A DNA stretch of 64,000 bases from Chaetomium olivaceum (taxonomy: Eukaryota; Ascomycota; Sordariomycetes; Sordariales; Chaetomiaceae). This document shows positions 56,901 to 64,000 of this stretch, one piece after another. Both the position numbers and the translations under genes were made by a program. A model generated the notes under the pieces. That model was not told the origin of the DNA and made no database searches. It saw only the letters and a list, made by a program, of their open reading frames with translations. The stretch covers positions 62,001-126,000 of the forward strand of contig JAYWVB010000022.1 of the NCBI GenBank assembly GCA_039881045.1, written 5' to 3'. Within the stretch, counting starts at the first letter, position 1; each line of letters opens with the position of its first letter.

Positions 56901-58638
56901 CTCGCAAGAATAAGCCCGGAGCAGTTGGCCAAGCTGACGCCAGAGCAACAAAGAGCGATTACGATGCGGATTCGTCAAGTGCCGCCGGCGCCGCCCGAGA
57001 CGGTTGCCCGCTTGAAAACCCTTGCTTTCGAAGGCCACCGGCTGGCGCTCGAGGAACTAGGGCGCCAGGAAGCGCAACAGCAGGGTGCTGGGATAACCAT
57101 GTCGCCAGCAGCGCTCAATGAGACTCGCGCCAAGATCATTCAGGCATCTGAAAAGCTCAAACAAATCCGAGCCGGGATCGCGAGGTGGTACCATCAAACC
57201 AAGGATGACTCGCGGGCCAGAATGTACTTCAAGATTGTACGTGCTTCCTTTACCCTTCCCCAGGTGGCTACCAGCTTTGATATTTTGCTAACATACATCC
57301 TAGCGTTCCAAGGTGGTCAAGCAGTTTACCGACACCGATCGCATGTCTCAGCTGTCGGATTCGTTGACCATAACCAAGGAGGAGTTGGATCCGTACATCA
57401 CCATGATGGACAGCATGCTGCAGGATATGGAGGTGCTCAAGAGATCGGCGGCCCAAGAAGCGGCGGGCGGTGGAGCCCAAGCGGCAACCCAACTTCCGCC
57501 GCAGCCGTCGCCCTTGAGTGCTGCGAACCTGGAGAAGCAGACGCAGGCGCTTAAGCAAGCGCAGAACCGGACGGTGGGCAAGACGGCGCAGGCTCCAGCG
57601 GCACCGACGACATCCCAGCCGCCATTCCAGTTTGGCGCCCAGAAGTCACCCGCTGGAAACCCGGAATACCTTAGCGAGCAGCGTGTTACGCGGAAGGACT
57701 TGGTCATCCCAGCTCGCAAGAAAGTCAAGACGGCAACGGCCCATGACTCTCCGCCTGTAGTCCAGCAACATACGCCCAGCTCGACATCGCCCCAGGTTAA
57801 CGTTCCGTCACCCGTGGCTCTCAGGAAGCCAGAGCCACCCAAGCTGACGTGCCCGGAACCTGACTGCGAGATGAACTCGGTAGGCTTTTCGACCGAGGAA
57901 GCGCTCAATGCGCATCTCCAGGAGGAACATATCAAGCCGCCGTATGAGAATCCTCAGGCCTTTATGCAGGAGCACATGACCGCCGCCTTTGGACTGGATC
58001 CCCAGGGCAACCCGAAGGCACTGCCAAAACCGAGCGGTCCGGGTGTCTCGACACCGGCGGCTGTGCCGATGAGCATCAACCGCTCGATGCAGGGCCAAAA
58101 GCCCGGAGCGCCACCGATGTCTCGGGGCGGGTCCATGCAGCGGCAAGGCAGTGCGGCGGGTGCCAAGGCAGGTGAAACCGTTGGCACTCCCGGCAGGAAC
58201 ACGATGGCCAAGCAAGGGGCCGGAACCCCCCAGATGGCGGTGGAGGATCCGTGGGTTAACTCGACGATCGACCCGCAGCACCTGTTCGCGGGACTTGGCC
58301 GCCAGCTGGACACGGTCACGGGGACGTTCGTAACGGACTTTGGCACCTATCGATCGCTGACGCCCAACGACACGCCCGAGTCGAGCAAGGACAGTGGCGT
58401 GTCGGAGGGGAATAGCGACATTGCAGAGGGCGCGGTGCTCGACATCGACCTGCAGGTGCAAACGCTCGACAACGATCTGCTCTTCGATATGGACCAGTTC
58501 AACATGGAGAACTGGGCGTCGCCCGACATGAACATGTACACGAACGAGGCGATGATGTTTCCGCTGGAGGAGATGCAAACCGACTTTTCGAAGCCGTTCC
58601 GAGTCAACCAGGACCTGTACGCAATCGACATGTCCTGA
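53903..58638 (+). CDS. med15: Mediator subunit 15 (Med15/Gal11 type)
   Basis: Mediator tail subunit that binds transcription activators. Four exons: 53903-54150, 54276-54378, 54438-57236 and 57304-58638; introns of 125, 59 and 67 nt all have consensus ends. The total is 1494 residues with an intact frame. The start GTGGCCATGG is a strong context. After a Gln-rich head, the KIX-like activator-binding helix bundle spans exons 1-3: NSWQSQLNIGDRFAKTSNL, VSNTILAFPNSEWQKICMTA, MDFEKKLFLQSPDK, SYEHAMAARIGEMVKRRQ. Long Gln/Met/Pro-rich disorder follows, with about 30 consecutive Gln codons (55051-55140). A conserved middle holds RGIIPAETRRWAQLRQFLQA, LEQLMKLPPEQLARISPEQL and GIARWYHQTKDDSRARMYFK. Near the C-terminus is a single C2H2-like motif (LTCPEPDCEMN, then LNAHLQEEH), before an acidic end (DFSKPFRVNQDLYAIDMS). 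The KIX similarity is good, so the assignment is likely. Confidence 0.8.
55051..55140 (+). repeat. polyglutamine-coding CAG/CAA tract
   Basis: About 30 consecutive CAG and CAA codons in MED15, mixed rather than pure, which favours stability. Length is likely to vary between strains. Confidence 0.95.
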
Positions 58639-60019
58639 GCGACGGTGAGATGAGCCGGAACAAGGGCCGTATTTTTTTGGATATCCGGGGCGCCCTCAAC
58701 GAAGGAGGCGGCGCCTGGATACACTGATTGACGGCGGCACCAGAACGGACGCATTGGAGACGAGAAAGAGAAGGTGGCTCGCACACGAAGGAGCTGGAAG
58801 GGGCGCATCCGGAGGTGGAACAAGCATTGGGACGGAGCGTGGGATGGAGCGCGGGGGGGTTAATCAATGGAAAAAGGCGGGTTGGCGTTACTCATTGATT
58901 TCATCGACGATCCTTGGGCGTGGCCGCCCCGGGCATTAGGGCAGGCCTGTATTTTTCCGTGGTTTTTGGTTTGTCTTGTGTGTCTCATTTCTTAGTTACT
59001 CGGGGTTTCCAATGTCTCTTGGGGTTGGCTCTGGACTGGGTCACTCGTGGACCCTGGAGGAGTTTCTGGTCTGGCTTGGGGCATGTCTTTCGGGGAAACA
59101 ACCAGGCAGAGTGGTGATACCCATTCATGTACATTGTCAACGACGGTGTTTTGGGGACGGCTTGTGCATGGCTACTGAGATTTATGTTTATTCCATCTAG
59201 GGGGGCGTCAGTCAGTATTGGGGGTCAATGGCAACGCAGGGCGGCAATTCGCCTACATTTCGTGATAAATCGAGAGTTACTTATCCATCATCATATCATC
59301 ATCATCGTCTTTAAAGTTAGTGAAATGAACCCCTCCAATTTACAGGCAAATCGCGTTTCCTGGTCACAGCCCCCTCGCTCGAAAGCGGTTGGGAACCCCT
59401 GAAGCGCGGCGCGTTGATCCCTGTATCTTAGCGTGCCAGAGATCTCCATCAGACCAGGACCCTTGCCGGCTAGTTGAGATCTCGAGTGGGTCTAACCCTG
59501 AAGGTCTGCCAAAAACTCGAGGGTTGGCCGTTGCAAACGCGTCCAAACGCCTATTTACAAATTACCGTGTTTGGGGGTGGAGGGGTGGGTGTCGGCTCCA
59601 CCAAAAGGTACCTTATTTCAGATGGCGAACCTGCCGCCGCGCTCCAAGAGCAAGGGTTGTGGATTCTTTTTCGTGTCCCACCATCACTTCTAGGGCCTTG
59701 TCGACGCGTTGAATAACCGCGGGACTGGGGGGGTGGTTGTTTTCTCAAAGCCATTGACCTTTCCCGTTTCCCCTCTGGAGGTTGGAACTGTCTTTAATTA
59801 ACACTTCCTTTCTGCAACACATGCACCACGCATCAACTCACTCTCTCCCACTTTTTGTTTCGGGGTTTCTTAACAACCAATTAGTTATTGGTCGTCGTCC
59901 GTCTGCAAGTCTGCTTGCATATACCCCTACGATTACCAGACTACCTCGCCGCACCTACCTGCGTACGTACCTATTTCTAAGGATACACCTTGAGAGGGAA
60001 ACCTCCGAAATCACCCAAC
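58639..60019. other. intergenic, no gene seen
   Basis: About 1.4 kb between two plus-strand genes. Small frames only. T- and C-rich sequence near 59760-59980 probably forms the promoter and leader of the next gene. Confidence 0.4.
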
Positions 60020-61610
60020 ATGAACACATCGTCACCCGTCAAGCGTCGCGTCCTCGGGGCTCTCGACCCCAACGCGTGCTCGCCCAGCAAGGCGGCGAGG
60101 AGGCACGAGGGCAAGTTGTTCTCAAGGAGCCCGACCAAGGTGGTGAAGTCGGTCCCACCGCGGCCGGCACCCGTCGAGGTGGCGTCGCCAACCCGAGGTG
60201 CTCGTGTGCCTGTGCCTGCGCCGTCGGTGGTACCAGGTACCCCGGAGAAGGAGATGGAGATGGGGTCCGAGTCGAGGAAACGTCGCTCTCCTACCCCCAC
60301 CATTACTACTACTCCCGGGTTGGATTCGGCGGCAGCGCAGGATGGTGAGCCGGCTGCGAAGAGGGCGTGTCTTGAGAGTGCAAGGGAGGAAACACATGGT
60401 CCTCGAGCAGAGGTACGTATTCTTTTTTTTTTTTCAGTGACTCGAGTTTGTCTCGCTGTTCTCGTGCTGACACATCTTCTTGTACAGTCCCCGCCTTCCT
60501 CGTCATGGACAACCAGAACCTCTGGCACGACCCGCCACCGCTCCGCTTCTCCGGACACGCCCTCCGTGTTTGACAACTCGGCCGCCGACAACTCCCAGGT
60601 TACCATCCTTACCGAACCCGATACCACAGCCCCTGCACCGGTCCCCGCTGTAGCACCGCTGCCAGCCCCGCGGGCCAGGCCGAGGTTGACGCGTGAGCAG
60701 GCGAGAGAGGTATGCTGTCCCGCGCTGCACCCGTGTCCGAAGGGTCATGATACTAACAAGTACCCACAAACAGAAAGCAGAGATCATCCGCCTCCGCCTC
60801 GGTCTAGCAAGCTACAAAGTCCGCACCGGCCAGACAGACGTGCCGCTGGACAGGCTAGAAGCCCAGCACGCCAGGGCCTCATTCTCATCCCCGCCCCTTC
60901 CCAGCAAAAGCCTGAGCCAGAGCCAGATTCAAGGCCGCAACCGCAGCTCAACATCCGTGTCCGCCTCCTTCCCACCTCCGGCGAATGTCTCATTCGCATC
61001 CACAACCGCCACTACCCCGGGGAGGAATGGGAGCAGCAGACGCCCCTTGCCCGGCGCCCCGCTCAGGAGAACAAGCAGCAGCGCCAGCGCGAGCTTTGAA
61101 CAACAGGATATGGCGCGCGAAGCCCCGCCGTCAAGGAGCGTACTATACGAAGAGGCGCGGCTGGCGATTTCGAGGGATGAGCGGAGGCACCAACAACAAC
61201 ATCAACATCAACAACAGCCCCATAACCAACACCACCACAGCCAACACCAGCACCAGCACCAGCAACACCCACACCAACACCTACCCCAACTCCCCCGCCA
61301 CAACCACAACACCCATCACAACCACCACCACCAACGCCGCCAATCCGAAGCCCTCGGCACCCGCCACGACGCACGACGGTACATGCACGGCGGCGCGGAG
61401 CACGCAGCCGTGCCCCCGAGACCCCGCACCGCCGTGGGGTCGACATCGACATCGACATCGACGTCGTCGTCTTTCTCTTCATCGTCGTTTGGGAGGAGGG
61501 TTAGTTTTGTGGACGATGAGAGGGATAATAATGTGAGGGAGGAAGATGAGGATTTGGAGGGGAGGCGCGGTGGCGCGGCGAGTGGCTTGCTCAGCTTGGC
61601 GAGGAGTTAG
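60020..61610 (+). CDS. Whi5/Nrm1-like G1/S repressor
   Basis: Three exons, 60020-60412, 60488-60709 and 60774-61610. Introns are 75 and 64 nt; the second has a perfect TACTAAC branch site. The 483-residue product starts MNTSSPVKRRVLGALDPNAC, a common start for these proteins, with many SP/TP sites (KLFSRSPTKVVK, RRSPTPTITTTPG) that are potential CDK sites. The short conserved core LTREQAREKAEIIRLRLGLA and SYKVRTGQTDVPLDRL resembles the Whi5/Nrm1 (GTB) motif by which such repressors bind SBF/MBF. The rest is disordered, with a long Gln/His run (61187-61345) and Ser tract, ending in LSLARS. It would restrain G1/S transcription until CDK phosphorylation. The frame is intact. Role inferred from the core motif. 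Confidence 0.7.
61187..61345 (+). repeat. CAA/CAC repeat encoding Gln-His tract
   Basis: About 150 bp of CAA, CAC, CAG and AAC words inside the last exon of the Whi5-like gene, encoding a Gln/His/Asn-rich disordered segment. Confidence 0.85.
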
Positions 61611-63299
61611 AAGCTTCGGACTAGGGACTGGGCTGTTGGGGATAAAGCGAGATTGCGGGGGGGATTGGGATTGGGGGAGGGGTCTTGAGAGTTGGGTGTT
61701 TCGGGATGGATGGATGGATGGAGGGTGAGGTTATTTGGAGGAGGACCGGGCGGGGGGTTGAGTTACCTTACCCTAATGGGGATGGGTGTTGAGGTCCCTA
61801 GGTAAAGCCCTAAAGTGTCTGGTCTGGTGGGGATGGGAGAGGTGTTACGCTGCATTTGATGGTGGTGGTAGTGTGAGGCCTTCAGCTGCATAGGCTGGGA
61901 CGGGAGAGGTACTACACCGCATTTGTTGTTTGGAGTGTGTCGTTGGGGTGGGCTGCTCTGGCACATTTTGCTTTAGGGGGTGGTGTGTTTACGGTCATTG
62001 TTGGCGTTGGAGGTTCGCGGACGGCACACCGCTTGAGGGTTTTGTTATGTTATGTTGCCTATTTAGAGATCTAATCTTACTAGACTTTTGCATGTCATGT
62101 TCCCTCTGAATATGCTACGCTGTCTCACACTCTCAACAATTCCTCCTCGACAACGGACAAGATAGTCCTACGGTCCTGAATAGAACTGTAGGAGTTCCCC
62201 GGTGTCCGAACATGTGTTTGTTCCAGCCATTTCAGAAGGCCCGAGACAACTCACTGACTCGAGTCTCTTCCAACTGATGAGCGGGCGTTCGAACCAAATC
62301 CCTCGTTGCGGCCATTCATGGCGCAAAGACAGTTCGTTGGCCTGGCAAACACTCTTCATTACATCGTGGAGAGAGCTAGACCCTTTTGTTCATCAAAATC
62401 GCTATGGTCATTCCCGTTTATATCAGCATTACTCTTATCCTTACTCTAAGAAGATATATATATCTATAATCCTATGACCTTCTTGTAGCTGAATACCACT
62501 TTTTTGTTACGTATGTATATACCATGGTATGAGCTTAATATCTCATGAACACCCTTCTGCCTTGCAAAGCAACTAATATAACTCGAAGTGAGATGTACCA
62601 TCCTGTTATAGACGTTCCTTGTCGTGTTTGCATTTCGTCTCATCTCGAACTTTGGCTGACACCATGCGGATACTTTTGAGTTGACTGTCACAGTACATCT
62701 TGTACGGATCCCAGGTAACTCGGGGCGACCTCACAAGTTTCAGATCAGTTTTATTCTTGACCAGCAGCAACTTCGTAGCTGCAACAAGTCAGTATTCACC
62801 CGATCCTATCAGACTTAGGCCTTCTCAAGGCTTTGGTGGTGAGAATCCATGCCGATTTATGCAAGTAAATAAAGCATGAAAAGAAATCTGGCAAAGAAAA
62901 TCGAAAGAGTATTGCACGACCCAATTTAGATCGAATAAATAGGTTGTCGTCATTCACCAGGCCCGGCGGTATATGTCTTCCGGCGAGGGGGGAATGACTA
63001 GGTTCACATCCTAACCACTGCACCAGGAACGGCCTGCCGTGGGACCTGTTGAAAACTGACATCCACAAAGTAGGATATATGGTCTGGTTTTGACTAACTG
63101 TGATCAGTTATTATCTACCCCCAAAAGAATAGCTATGGAAACACGAGCCTTTGGTCGGCTGACAACTTCTAACTCACGTTAGACAGTCCGCCGAGTTGCA
63201 GTTGAAGAGGATGGTAGGAATTACGGCAAGATCTTTTCTCCTTAATTATATCTTGATGAACTCCACATGCTAGAAGCTGGGTCGACACGACCTCTTATT
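61611..63299. other. intergenic, no gene seen
   Basis: About 1.7 kb between convergent genes. It has G-rich sequence (61620-61760), then AT-rich sequence from 62360. A tRNA A-box-like word (TGGTGCAGTGGTTAG on the minus strand, 63011-63025) occurs without a matching B-box. No conserved reading frame was seen. Confidence 0.4.
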
Positions 63300-64000
63300 T
63301 TACCCACTCACCTGCCCCCTCCGCTCTTTCACCTCCCACCTCTCCAACCACCCGCCCAAATCCACATGCACCCTCAACCCCCGATCCACCATGGCCTCCC
63401 CCACCGCCCTCACCTCCACCGCCCCCAACTCCTCCCTCAGCACCTCCCGGATGAACGCCTCCAAATAAACCTCCTTCGCCCACGGACACGCCCCAACCGC
63501 GCGGTAAAACACCCCCTTAACCAACGCCCCGCCCAACTCCTTCCTCCGCTCACAACAAAACCTGACATACCTTACCCACAACTCGGCACACCCCTTCCCC
63601 AACAACCCCTCCCCCCCCCCAGCCCGCTCAACGCCGCCTCAAACTCCGCCCGCACCGCATGCGCCGTGCCCGCCCCCGCGCGCGCCGCGTGGTGCAGGGC
63701 GAAGCGGCGCACACCAAGACAGTCGTGGGGCGGGCGGAGGGAGAGGGAGTGGAGGGTGGTGCGCACGGGGTCGGTGATGCGTAAAGGGGGTTGGCACCAG
63801 GACGAGAGGGCCAGGAAGAGGGTGTTGTGCGGAAAGAGAGCGGTGGAGGTTTGCAAGTGGGTTAACAGGGAGCGTGGGCGGTGCGGGCTGTGGGTTTTGG
63901 AGGGTTAGGTTAGTTTATTGTTGGTTTGTTTATTAGGGCTGGGGATGGGGTTTGGAAAGGGGGGGAGGGGAGACGTGGACGCACCCGTGTGTGGCGTGGT
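63300..64000 (-). CDS. NRDE-2 family protein, C-terminal part (cut by window edge)
   Basis: The gene runs in from beyond 64000. A tiny exon piece (63985-64000) and a probable 97-nt intron (63888-63984, ending CACAG) precede the last exon (63300-63887). The protein text PHNTLFLALSSWCQPPLRI, RPPHDCLGVRRFALHHAARA, CAELWVRYVRFCCERRKELG, KGVFYRAVGACPWAKEVYLE and DRGLRVHVDLGGWLERWEV matches the HAT-like helical C-terminus of NRDE-2 proteins. These are nuclear RNA-silencing and RNA-surveillance factors that work with Mtr4-type helicases. A ten-C run (63611-63620) breaks the frame between EAALSG and the rest; one base change restores it. Only about a fifth of the protein is in view. Confidence 0.7.

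Noticed and set aside
62941..63060. tRNA-like sequence on the minus strand (A-box TGGTGCAGTGGTTAG with a possible GTG anticodon loop)
   Set aside because: No acceptor stem or B-box/T-arm can be formed; at most a decayed tRNA-derived element.

Overview
The window is nuclear DNA of a filamentous ascomycete, most likely a Sordariomycete. The reasons are short GT-AG introns (49-183 nt) with CTAAC-type branch sites, pyrimidine-rich leaders, high GC in coding parts, an initiator tRNA with the eukaryotic A1-U72 pair and AUCG T-loop, and fungal-type proteins (Pob3 without HMG box, an Erf4-type subunit, Med15, a Whi5-like repressor, NRDE-2, a DUF4203 membrane protein). There are no operons, prophages, IS elements or CRISPR arrays. 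Genus is not determinable by eye.

Layout. 0.3-2.2 kb: a minus-strand conserved fungal protein of unknown function. 2.8-3.9 kb: F-box protein. 5.2-7.7 kb: NIPA-type magnesium transporter. 8.7-12.4 kb (minus): large DUF4203 membrane protein with signal peptide. 15.4-17 kb (minus): multi-pass membrane protein. 18.4-19.9 kb: broken Erf4-like palmitoyltransferase subunit. 20.56 kb: initiator tRNA-Met. 21.2-23.3 kb (minus): acyl-CoA/4-coumarate-type ligase. 25.0-25.5 kb (minus): small two-exon gene. 25.8-27.8 kb (minus): FHA-like Ser/Thr kinase, divergent from an HNH protein (28-29.4 kb). 29.8-31.4 kb (minus): GH1 beta-glucosidase with a TATA box and paired CreA-type sites. 33.1-34.1 kb (minus): CENP-V/GFA protein. 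35.2-37.2 kb: FACT subunit Pob3. 38.2-41.5 kb: exportin-T. 42.9-45 kb: unusual low-complexity gene with a Trp-rich C-terminus and a 35-bp triplicate after its stop. 45.7-47.6 kb (minus): M18 aspartyl aminopeptidase with a possible mitochondrial presequence. 47.6-53.9 kb: gene-poor stretch. 53.9-58.6 kb: Med15. 60-61.6 kb: Whi5-like G1/S repressor. 63.3-64 kb (minus): C-terminus of NRDE-2, cut by the window edge.

Two themes need a second look. First, the kinase has one in-frame TAG exactly inside the catalytic loop (HCDVKP-TAG-N) while everything downstream stays open and all motifs are intact. The TAG sits at the edge of a small hairpin loop, the setting favoured by the sexual-stage A-to-I mRNA editing known in Sordariomycetes. 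Second, many genes carry one-base frame breaks, several at G/C homopolymers and including POB3, which is essential in yeast. These mostly look like sequence or assembly indels, except that the Erf4-like locus is so densely broken that real decay cannot be excluded. Gene products here act in unrelated housekeeping roles (transcription, tRNA export, metabolism); no functional cluster is evident.
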